Shown: one piece after another, positions 44,463 through 56,050 of the stretch
How the letters are laid out: each line of letters starts with the position of its first letter
How positions within the stretch are numbered: the first letter of the stretch is position 1
From: Margaritispora aquatica
Taxonomy: Eukaryota > Ascomycota > Leotiomycetes > Helotiales > Discinellaceae
Assembly (NCBI GenBank): GCA_007644065.1
Contig: VJWN01000031.1
Coordinates: 1-64,000 of the forward strand
Length of the DNA: 64,000 nt
Reading direction: 5' to 3'
Notes under the pieces: model-generated
What the model saw: the letters and a program-made list of their open reading frames with translations, nothing else
Told to the model about the DNA's origin: nothing
Database searches by the model: none
Program-made: the position numbers and the translations under genes

Positions 44463-45607
44463 TTTCACGGTCGCATATCCAATATGTTCCGCCAACTCCC
44501 CTCTGTAAATTTAGTGGAAGTAAAAGTCCCGATCAGATCTTGGTGTCGATGTAAAGAATCCATTTTGAAGATGGTGATAGAAACCCATTGTGGTTGACAA
44601 TCTGGGCAGTGGAGTGGAGGAGGATACTAGCTTCGGAGGCTCGGAGGGGTCAGCTTCAATCGATATTAAGTCCGAGCTACTATATTCTTCTCCTAACTTT
44701 AGAATCTTACCTTGCTCTCTTTCGAATCTACCAGCTCGGATTCAGATTCTGAAGATGATGATCTGAAGATATTGCCCTAACAGCATCTCCACGACCGCAA
44801 GCAAGAAAAAAGATATGTTGCGATAAATGTTTCGTCCAAGAACCATATCTGTGCTTCCAAGAGTCGGGTTCTCATCGCATATGGCTTTCCCGTCTCGATG
44901 GTAAGGGTGACCAACAGGCCTTTCTAGCTGTCTGTCAGATTCATATTCTTCCAGTTAGTTGTAAAAGAGGGTTTCATGGCTCAAAACCGCGTGTTGGCAT
45001 GTCCAGGAAGCTGAAAGCACGAAAATCGACGCTTAGCAAGTATATATCTCGCGAGTCCATGGCCTAGACTATTGCCTACGAGGCAAGACAGAATTCAATG
45101 ACTACTCAATGTAGAATTGTCTAAACTTACGGCTCAGAATGAAACTTTTCAACACAATCTCAATGAATGCAACAGGAGAAGACTAATACTTCGTCGAGAG
45201 TGAAAAGTATAGATGTTTTCCATCCTTCGCTTCAATATTAAGTCCTGGTAAGCTAAGGTTGCCCACATCAAGCAGATATGCAAGGTGTGCATCGAAAATC
45301 ACAAAATGATATCTGGACCATTTCTTTATGTGCTAAAGATGACAATGTTGAGTTTCCGTTTCGGGTTGATTCAAGTTGTATTACAAACAAAGGTCGGTAC
45401 ATTCATCAAACCATGACTGCAAACGTTTCCAAGTCTAACAAAGCAATCAATATCAATCATAAGCTCTAACAAAATGTCACAACCCTTTGCTTGCGATACA
45501 GGAGCAATATCAGCACATTGCACTCTAATCTCCAGACCTCCTCCTCATCGAGGCGGCTAGTCAAGCAACACCTAACCTGCTTAGTGTTGGGCTTTGAGTA
45601 GCCCATC
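44463..45607. other. Divergent intergenic region, 1.1 kb
   Basis: Promoters of the glycosyltransferase and the giant coiled-coil gene. A 63-codon plus-strand frame at 45278-45469 has no coding features. Confidence 0.45.
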
Positions 45608-48600
45608 ATGGCGGACCTGGAAGAGAGAGAGTACGCCAATATCCAACTTGCACTTGCTGCCAGCCTGAATCTTCGCAACAGAAATGAGCCAGACAGCGCA
45701 GTCGAAATCCTTATACAGAGTCTCGCGGCTACAGAGGAGAGTAACGAATTGCTTAGGGAGAGAATCGAAGCTTTGATCGAAGGTTCGGATGAAGCAATTG
45801 CGATATAGGCTATTTCAGGATATCATTAACTCCTTGCTAGGCAGTGTCGACCAAACCATTAGAAGTCCAGAGGTTTCAACTCAACCATCCAATGGCAGTG
45901 ATGGTAGAGTAGGCGTCCTCCTAGAACGTATCAGAGAGCTCGAGGAATCATTCGAAAATGTGAGAAGGGGAACATTCAACCCAGCCCGAAGCTTAGGTGA
46001 CCACCAATGCGGCCTGCGAGCATGCATCAATAACAAGCGTTCGAATGAGTTGTGTGAATGCAGGAAACTGAAGAGAAAGTACCTCAAGGACATCCGAGAT
46101 GAAAAGGCGAAGAATAGACGTCTTCAGGATGAGATGGCTAGGCTCAACGCACTCTTGAAGAACAGAGCGGATAACGACTGCTCCGACGTCGAAGCTGAGC
46201 TTGCTGACGTCAAGTCCGCTTTTGAAGAAGCGAAGGTTGAATGGGACGTTGCTATCAATCGTGCTAATGGTGAAACTAGAACAGCTCAAAATACCATCAG
46301 GACAATTACGGCGCAACACAACACAGCTCTTGAGATGGCGCGTAGGGAGACTTTCAATGCCCAGACTGCTCTTGCGACAGCCAATAACAACCATAATCAT
46401 GCCCTCAGACAGGCTAATGCAGAGACCACGAGAGCTCAGAATACCATGAGGACAATCACTACGGAACACAACACTGCTCTTCAGACTGCACATAGGGAGA
46501 TGTCAAACGTCCGGACTGCGCTTTCGACAGCTGAGTCGAGCCATGCTGCTGCCATTAAAGATTATAAATATGAAGTTGAAACATTGAATACCAGGATAAC
46601 ATTGCTTGAAGCCGAAAAATATCATCCCGAACACAAGGATGAGCTCAAGCTAGTTGGATCAGCCCTTAAAAAATGCGAGGCTGAGCTGGAAGCAGCCAAA
46701 AAGGAAACTGAAGTTGCCAAAAAGCAAGGCGGAGTGGATTCGCAATGTAGGGAGAAGCTTGCGCGAGCAGAACAAACCATCAAGGACTTCGACTATGCTG
46801 CTTCTGTTGATGAGCTTCGAAGATGCAAAGCTGCGCTAGAAACGGCCAAGAGAGAGCTTCAAGCGGCCAAAACGCAAGGAGATAATTCCGATCCCCACGA
46901 GCTTCAAGATTGCCAGGAGGAAAATAAAAGACTGAGGAAGCACGTCAACGACACTCAGAGATCTCTTGATAAAGCAACAAGAGACAAGGAAGATGCGGAA
47001 TCACGAGAGAAAGCTGCCAAAATAGATGCGAACGCTGAGAACGCTACAATCGACGAACTGCAACTCAGAAATCGCAAGCCAGTGGAAGAAGCTGCAACCA
47101 AACTTGCGAAAGACATGATAGAGAAGCTCGAAAAACAGCTCACTGAGCATACGCAAACGATTCAAGCCTATGAATCAAACTGGATTGGAAAGGGCCTCAC
47201 TGAACTATTCAGGGCATCTATTTCTGGCGAGCCAGGCGCTAGGGCTAGATTCCAGGCTGATGTGAGAAGGATTCATGAAGCGGTTGCAACGGGCTTGAAT
47301 CTCGACACTAGTTCAGCCGACTTGGCTCAGGAGGTGTTGAAGATTATGAATCGTTACTTTCCACCAAACCAAAGTGAAGAACTGCAGAAGTACAAGGACG
47401 CATTAGCGAAAGAGAAGCGAAAGGCTGCTAATCAAGACACTCTTCAACCATTGGTGGATATTCTGGATGAATTTGTACGTTATCTAGTACAAAATATCCT
47501 TCCCCAGCTATCTGAGACTGGGTCAAGTCCTACACTAAAAGCCTGTTGGGGATATGTCGTTCGAGCATTGGAGTACAGAATTAATCAGATAATTGCGGAT
47601 GATCCGGACTCTACTGCGTTGCTGTTGTTTTTCCCCGTGCCTGCACCTGGGGAAATTCATTCGGCCGAGCAGGTATTCCGTGAGAGAAGGAGAGAATATC
47701 TACGTGAGGCACCCAACTCTATCCGAGCAAGAGTAGCGAGAAATCTGAATACAGCAATCGAGACCATAACCCTTTCGGATTACGATGACGACACAAATGA
47801 GGAAATTGACGTGTCAATCGAGCGTGATGAGAAAGAAGAATTTGAAACCAAATTAGATGAAGCAAACGCGGAATTAAATGTCGCAGAAGCAAATTTAGCA
47901 GCAGCACACGAATCTCAAGCTACCCCCAGTAATCCGGGTACCGCTGAATGCGAGGAGCTCGTTGAAGAAGCGCGGAAAGCTCGTGATGCTGCATTGCAAA
48001 TTCACAATAATCTTGAAGGAGCTCTGCAATCACACCTCAGTTCTCGTGTTGTTGGACAAGGACAGCCAGTTATTTCCAGTGTCGTCGCTCTCCAGGAGGC
48101 TTATGTGGAGAGAAATCTTGCTAGGGAAGAGGTCAGATACTTGAAAATGGTTGAAGCTAGACGCGAAAAGGATAAGAAGCGATATAAGGAAAAGATGGTG
48201 AACCATGAGTCTTCCCTAGTCACTGCTGAAAACCAATTGAGTGAACTCAGACAGGAAGTGAGCAGGCTCAAGGCGGAAATAAGACGTCTTGATGCCCAAG
48301 CGGCACCTTCAGCCGATGACCAAGCGATCCTAGTCAGAAGTTTAGAGCATCAAAACAAAAATTTGCGAAGTCAGATGCAAAGCCTTCAGGAGGCACTTAT
48401 TAGCCGCGATGAAGGTACGCGACTGCGAGCTCCTGCATCGCCTAATCCAGATTGCGCAAAAAGGTGCCAGGATTTACGTGTCCAGACCGAGGTATTGCGA
48501 GCGACAATTAGTGGTTTGGAACAAAAGCTAAAGGGGTGCAATACTACTTCTAATATAGACGTGCCCGATGCAGCCGATGATAGAGACTCCAGTGACGAAC

Positions 48601-51600
48601 TTCAGGCGAGAATTGTCGAGTTGGAAGCACTTCTTGCCCAGTGCTTGGAAAACACTAACGTGAATTTACTCGAGCAAATAAAAGACTTGCAAAGACAACT
48701 AAAGGAGTGTGAGGATGCTGCCACAGACAACACACCAATAGAGGACATCCCTGATAAAGAACTGGTGATCAGAAGATTGCTTGGAAATATTCGAGGTCTT
48801 ACAAGACAAATTGATAGGGAAATTGAGGAGAAGGATGCTATTAAGGAAAGGATGGATAGAATTATCAGCGAAAATGTCAAGATGAGGGAACAAATGGAAG
48901 GGTACAGAAAAGATGTAGAAGAATATGGTCCAATTGGTGCACTTTTGCAGAAAAGGGCCCAAGAACTCCAAGAAGTGTTCAACAAGCGTCTTTCCAAGAT
49001 GCAGAGGGAAACAGCCTTCAAACTTTCAAACAAGATTCGGGACGCCGAATTAGCGCGTGACAAGGCCGTCGAAAAGCTTGAGGTTCTCAAAAGGCTATAC
49101 ATGCCAGCTAAGAGCAAGAAAGCCATAGGCACAATCAAAGAAGCTGAACCAAAAATCCTTGGGAGCGGAACCGAGGGCGAGCTATTTGACCGTTTAGCCT
49201 CATTATTAAAGACACATGACATGGACACCAACCAGTCTTTAAACCTCTATGATGAAAGTTACTACACCTTGCACAACACAATCGAAAGCATCGAATCGTC
49301 AAGACCAGCAACATTTCCCACTATGGAAGACCGAATCAAATGGTTCATCCACCGAGACTTTGTAATAATTCGGAAGCTAGGGGAGATTACATGGCAGGTA
49401 AGAATACAAGCCAGCAACGAAGCAGACGCCCGGGAAGAAACAGACGATGAGCTTGATGGGTTAATAGCGTTTCTTGAAAGAAAAATCAAATCATTGCAAT
49501 TGACATTAACTAGCATCGACGAATTCGGGACAAAACAAACGGAATTTGAAAGACTCAAGGAGCAGGTTATTACTCTTCAAAGGGCTCAAAATGAATATGC
49601 GAGACGGTTAGCAGACTGCCTGGCTGGGAAAACTCCTTCGGATGATATAGGGATGGAAAGTCTGGAGAGTAGTGATGTAATGAGACTTGTGAATATCAGC
49701 GATCTGGTACGGGTCTTGCGGAAACATTTTCAAGGCTCTGAAGGATTATTCCAGCGCGACGGTGATTACCTCAAGCTTGAACGGTATATTAGTGAACTTG
49801 AATCACTTCAGTCTGGCGAAAACATATCTTTGGTGGTGAATCGCTACTTACAACAGTATTCCGATGCCGTAGGGGACTTGCAAGATCAACTTCATTTGTT
49901 CTATGAACAGCTGTACACATCTCGAGAGCTAGCGCTTCAGGCGCGGGAGGTGAATGAGGAAACGGACATTAACAAATTGCGAAAAAGACTCAACGACTGC
50001 TGTGAATTGGTCAGAACTCATGAACAAACTATTTCCGATCTAAACTTCTGGCTCGATGATCAACACGTTGACTACGAGAAGCTTAAAGAAGCAGCCGGAG
50101 TGGAAGTTACGCCTGAGCTCATTCGCGGATGGATAAATGGTAACGCCCTGCTAGGGAAACAGGTAATGGAACTAAAAGCCAAATTGAAGGAATATGAGGA
50201 GAGGTCATTTAACCCTGGTGACCAAGACGATCCCGACGAGAAGAATAAGCAGCTTGTGGACCAAATAGAGGACTTGAAGCGAAAATTGAAGGAATGCGAG
50301 GATGGAACATCCCACCAAGAGGCTCAAATCGAGATTAGTAGACTGGATGAAAACATCAGCAGTCTCAAGAAATCTAATGCTGAGCTGAAAGAGGAGGGAA
50401 ACCACCTGAAAGAACAGTTTGATAGATGCTCGGTTTATGCTACGAAGCGGGAAGTCGAGTTCATAGATTCGACATCTCTTAAAGCTGCACATATCAAGCT
50501 AGAGGAACAACACAACAAGCTGAAGGAGGAATATGCGGAAGTGAAAGAACAGTTCGATGAATCCTCAACTTCCGCTGCCAGACGAGAAATCGATTACAGT
50601 GATGCGAACCCGCCTGAAGCTGCACATATCAAGCTGAAGGAAGAATTTGAGGAACTGAAAGTGCAATTTGACAGATGCTCAAGCTATGCAGCAAGACGAG
50701 AAGTCGAGTTTATGCAAATGACGCCTCTTCAAGCTGCTCACAGCAAGCTAGAAAAGGAGTTTAAGGAACTGCAGAAGAAGTTGAATAACCCTCGCGAGGC
50801 TGCTATGCCAATCGATTCAGCCGGATTGAACAATGCCGATACCATGACAGGTGCCCAGGTCAAAAAGCTGACAACCGAAGTTTCAGTTCACAAAAAAGAG
50901 AAAGCCGAACTCCAGCTGAGGTTGCGAATTCTCGAGGCTCGGCTCAAGAACTACCAGGCTATTCCCAACCGTCAGACACGACATGACCACAGTCCTGAAC
51001 CTCCAACACAACCACTGATAGAGCCAGTGAATACTATGGTACCAATTCCAACACAGCTCACAAGAGAGCCTATTCCACCGCGAAATCGAATTATTTTTAT
51101 CCAAATTATGATGAACTATCAGATTCGGCCATATCGGAGCGATCCAGAACAGCTAGTTTTAAATCTTCCATACATCGATTGTCTACTAGAGGCACTTCTC
51201 AACTATGTTCTTGACCTTGAAAAAGGTCTCAGAGAGTTTCTCAAGGTCAAGAATGAGCCAGCTGCCAAGACACACAATGATGCATCGAATATGGTTATCT
51301 CAATACGATCAAGGTTGGAATATTTGATGGGGGTTAGCCGATGTAACGAATTCGAAACAATTTACAACAGAATCAGCTTCGATTTGATGTCAGTTCTTGA
51401 ACAGATGAAGGAGCGACACAAAGCTTATATAGATTGTGAAGATATTAGTGGAAATATAAGGCCAATAATAAGTCTCGAGGAGCGGGTTCGTTTTGCAGAA
51501 GATCGTATAAATAGAGTTGAGCGAGCGGACTTGAACATTCACAGAGCAAGACAGGGTCACTCTCCTCTTGCTGACCTCCCACCTCTGTCACCTCAGCCAA

Positions 51601-53112
51601 GACCTGAAGAGGTGATTTTTGTAGAGAATCTACCACGCCCCGAAAGCTTGCATGGGAGAGTTCCTGGGCAGGACAGAGCTGCTCCAGATCAGCAATCTCA
51701 GTCTGTCGTATCATTAAGCATGCGCTGTAACTCTGGAACAGAAAATTCACGCCTACAAACTGAGATTACGAGGCTTGCTAGGGATGCGGATATGTTTAGA
51801 CGACAGCTCAATCACCAACTTGCTGAAAACGCACGAGAGCACCAGCTACTGCAGCAGGCAAATTTGACGATCATCAGACTGGGTGATGAACCGGCATCTG
51901 GCTACCAAGCTCGAGGTACGCAGATTGCATTAGAAGAGTGCGAGGAGGAAAGGAGATGCTTGGAGGTACAATTGGCGAGGTTGAGACACGTTGGTAGTAC
52001 CGTGGTGGATGAGAGTGAAACGAACACACGCAAAAGGCCCCACCCATCTGGATCTGTGACTGATAGGCCTTCGAAGAAGCCAAAAACAAAAACCTCAGAA
52101 CAGTGGGCACGACAATTCGTCGACTTAACGAACGCATCTTCTAATGACGAAACGTTTTCATCTCCACATCCGGACTTTTTGAGGCCAGCTCCACCATCAG
52201 CTACCTCTTCTAGCTCTGGGAGTAGCTCAGAGGAAGCAGAAGCTACTGATACAACGCCTTCCGTAACCAGTATTGGATTAGAAAATGATTTCCCAAGATT
52301 CCAGCGTGGTTATCTGCCTACAGAAGATCAACTTCCGCGTGGAAGTTCATCGAGAAGCTCATCCAGAAGCTCATCGACCAGTAGCGATGAACTTGGACGT
52401 GTAACGGATGTGCCAGGGGTGGCGCCAGATACTACTGGTGAGCAATGCAAGCTTCAAGTTCCGGACGAGGAAAGTTCATTGGACGATTCATCCAGCGAGT
52501 CATCTGAATCTTCCTCCTCCACCTCTTCAGAACTGAGATATGTACGCGATGCCACGCTCAAGAGCGAGCTCCACACCATCATCCACCGTCTCGCCATTGT
52601 AAGATCCCATCTCCACACCTTGACTCAAGCCGAGAAGAACGGATCTGGGGCTATCAAGAACGAGGCGTTGGAGACAAAGAAAAAGCAACTAGCAGGCAAG
52701 ATTGACGGGGTCGATAAGTGCAAAGATCTGGGTGGGTTGATTGAGGTGCTGCAGGCTAAGCTGTATGATATGACGAACCAAAGGCAGGGGTTTGAGATCG
52801 TCAATGGGAGATTAAGAGATGGGGAGAAGAGAATTCCTCCGCAGCCATTGCTGGGCATGGGGATTGCAGATTCTTGGGAGTGGGCTGAGAATGAGTACGA
52901 AAGGACTTTTGGAGAGAGTGAGTTTATTTCGTCTTTTTCTTTGTATGGGCTTTGACTGATTGGGAGTAGACGCCGAAGACTCTGATACAGATGATGAGTA
53001 TGTTGGAAAGAGGGGAATTCCTAGTGACTTTGAAGAGGAGGAGAGTGAAGATGAGATTGAGGACGAGGGTGGAGAATCTGAGCATCTGGCGAAGAAAGCC
53101 AGAAAATCGTAA
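45608..53112 (+). CDS. Giant coiled-coil protein, 2,464 residues, unknown function
   Basis: Three exons: 45608-45782, 45841-52917 (7,077 nt without a stop) and 52970-53112. The first joint (E/GSVDQT) needs the AG at 45839-45840 after a TTAAC branch; an internal ATG at 45789 is therefore probably intronic. Almost the whole protein is Glu/Lys/Arg/Leu/Gln-rich heptad-type coiled coil. Internal duplications occur near residues 195-297 (two ~50-residue 'RAN.ET..AQNT.RTIT..HNTAL' units) and 1582-1709 (three 38-45-residue 'QFD.....AA.REV...AAH.KL' units). Several helices end in K-E-C-E-D. A basic NLS-like patch (RKRPHP, PSKKPKTK) and Ser-rich acidic segments occupy the C-terminus. There is no motor, GRIP, membrane or signal domain. 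The size and composition suggest a scaffold of a spindle pole, nuclear or cortical type; this is inference. Confidence 0.85.
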
Positions 53113-53551
53113 CTTCAATCGATACTTACCCGAAAGGTCATCCCACGAAAGAAAATTAGCAGAGTAGAGGCAAGAGAGAAGTGGTGGTTCGAAATGAGGG
53201 TAGTATATAATGGAAAACTGGCGTGTCTCCAGGCCTAGCGAACTTGGATTCAAGTTGTCTCTCGGGACTGGTGATTATCTGTCACACATTGGAACTGTGT
53301 TCAAGTGTTCAGAAACCAGATTAATAACTCAATTTTTTGTTGAATTTGAAAGGTGTCTGTCTCATTGGGGATTTTCATGCAGGAGTCAAGTTGTATTTTG
53401 ATCTCTGTGTCTCATCAGTCTTAAATGTAAGTGTGCCATCGCTTTTGACTTCCTCCTCGTTAGTGCTTGTATAGACATATAACTTTAACTATGTACAGAA
53501 CTCTCTTCCCTCTCCGCTAATCCCACGCTCCCCCATTCTCTCCACAGCACT
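53113..53551. other. Convergent intergenic region
   Basis: Facing 3' ends of the giant gene and the GH62 gene. Nothing else recognised. Confidence 0.45.
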
Positions 53552-54754
53552 TCAAACCAACGTCAACAAAGCAGGCTTATACGGCAAAAGTCCATAATCA
53601 ACCCCATCACTTGACGGTGCTCTTCCTTGATACAACAGCTGCAATTTACACGCATCAACCGTGAAAGTCTGATCCGGATTCGTCCTGATCAAATCACCAT
53701 GACTGATATCATTCGTCCAAGTAGCACCACTATTCGCCTTGCCCGCAAACGGTGCCGCCTCGCTCGTCGCCTGCGCGGTCCACGATCCACCCAGACTGGT
53801 CGCCGTGTACGAGCGGAAATACCTTCCATTCGCACCAATGCTCTCCACGAGCATGAGGTACTTGTTTTGGCCTTGCACGGTGTATACTTGCACGGCCTCG
53901 AAGAGGTTGTTGGTCGTGTCGGACATGATGACTGTGGAGACTGTGCCGAAGGTCCCGGGGAACGAGCCTATGGGCATGCTGGCGCGGTAGATCTTGCCGT
54001 TGTCGCCGGCGAAGAAGAGGTACATGTTCGTGCTGTCACCAATGATGGTCTGGTCGATAGGTCCCGTGCTGGAGGTCCCTGAGGCGAGAGTTCCGCTAAA
54101 GAGGGGCTGGGCGGCAGACCAGCCGTTTGCATTGGAGGGGTCGGTAGAGGTGCGGTAGGAGAAGGTCGTTGGACCCCATTGGTGGGCGAGAATCCAGATA
54201 CTCTTTGGGGCAAAGTAGAAGATTGTTGGGGCCACGGCGGAGGATGTCATTGTGGTTTGGACGCTGCTGGCCATATCTGCCCAGTTGGTGAAGAGGCCGA
54301 AAGCCATGGAGCCCCAGACTGACCCTGTGTCATGGTAGGTGCCGTAGACGAGGTGCTTGCCGTTGTATAAGACGTGTGTGAAGTCCTTGAGGGCTACCCA
54401 ACCAGATTTAGGGGTGGCAAGAGATGTGGTAGATGTCCATTTGTAGGTTGATGGAAGGGGACAAGATGTTGCGACTGTTGACTTGGTTGAAGTTGCAAGT
54501 GTTGAGGCTTTGGTAGTCGTTTTGGCTGAAGTCGTCGCTGTGGGACAAGCGAGGCACTGGTAGAAGTAGTCATTACCATAGGTACAGCATGCTCCTGAAA
54601 CACAGGTTGTTGCACCTGCCCATCCTATTCCACCACCTAGCTTCGTCAATTAAGTCCATGACAGCTGGTAAGAGTACTCACATTGGCCCCACAGAGCTGC
54701 TTGGGCAGAAACGCTAGATACCAAAGCGATGAAAACAACTGGAACGTAAATCAT
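53552..54754 (-). CDS. Secreted alpha-L-arabinofuranosidase, CBM1 + GH62
   Basis: Exon 1 (54754-54682) and exon 2 (54636-53552) give 385 residues. [17 protein letters not shown] is the signal peptide. Residues ~20-55 ([17 protein letters not shown], then [12 protein letters not shown]) form a fungal CBM1 cellulose-binding module, with the intron splitting the first Cys codon. A Thr/Ser-rich linker leads to the GH62 catalytic domain: [70 protein letters not shown] and a YQGRAPS...[13 protein letters not shown] end. GH62 enzymes remove arabinose side chains from arabinoxylan; the CBM1 holds the enzyme on the plant wall. No lesion is seen. Confidence 0.92.
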
Positions 54755-56050
54755 GATGAATGAATCTTATTCCACAAGCAAATTACTGCTTCAAAACTGT
54801 TCATTGACAAAGCATTCAGACATCCACTTCTCTTATATACTACATCGGTTAAGCATTCATCTCATCCATCTGTACCTCGGACGTTGCATCTTAACGAACC
54901 TATCTCGCTTCCCCACAATATCAATTTATAGCCTGAGATTCAATATCACCTTCCCCTCGATCTATAATTTCTTCCACCAAAGACCTGCAGGGTTTGCATC
55001 TGCCGAGATATGGGGTGACATTAAGCTTAATTGCAATGTACCTTTTCAATTTACTCGGAACGTGCGGTGCCGTAGTTAAATCTACTCCGCAATTCACCCT
55101 ATCCCGATACGAAGAGAAGAAACATGTCGTGATCCCTTCAGGAAATAGAGCAAATTTGAATTAAAACTTACATTATTAGCCTGAAGTAATCCCAGTTATT
55201 GACCAACCAGATCGTCGAGGGATGGAACTCGCTTAAAGGCATCAATGATTGATCACCCAGTGGATGCATTATTACCAGTCTGCTATTGCTTATTGAATCA
55301 TTTATAAGCCACTACGTAAAGATTACTGTAATTGGATCTCTATACAAGCTTGAATTGACAGAATACACATCACGGGCTTGCCAAGCACTCGCTTAAATGG
55401 GGATGATCACTGACCGCGATTCACCATTGTGAAAACTTGAGAGGTTATCCATGAGACAATCTGATAATCGTTGTTCGGTTATCATAGACCATAATTCCAC
55501 CTGAAGTCTGTTTCTACAGGATATAATGATCGCCTCTCTGGATACTCAAGAAATCTTGTCAAATTTCTAAATGCCACAAAGACAACGAAGGACGTGTTTT
55601 TGTTTTTCGTTGATAATCGCTGATCTCTATCTCCCAGACGCGAGGCTTGAAGACCGAAAACAATAATTGAGTTTGAGATGTGCATACCATGGTTATGTGT
55701 TTGTGTTACATTCCACTACTTTCTCTGTGCTAAGTTTGTCCTAAATTACCTGGGCATGTGAGAGACACATGAGCTGATCAGTAGAACACACTCTCGTCGC
55801 TCGTGTTTTCTTATAGTAGCGGGATCATCTCTTACTTGGAGGTTTTAAATATTATTCTCGTATTTTCTTACTATATATCGACTACCTAAGGGCTTTGCCT
55901 AGTTTATTTATCTTAAAATCTTACCACCTCATCCACTCCGCTCCCCGTTGTCACTTTGCCTCGTCGCCTATTCACCACAGCTCCCAACCCTGTCGTCGTC
56001 TGATTCACAAGCAATCAAGCTAGCGCTAGTTGGCCGGAGCAGCTTCACCC
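54755..56050. other. 1.3-kb intergenic region
   Basis: GH62 promoter on the left, 3' flank of the ABC gene on the right. The AT-rich middle has only short frames. No CreA- or XlnR-type site was called with confidence. Confidence 0.4.
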
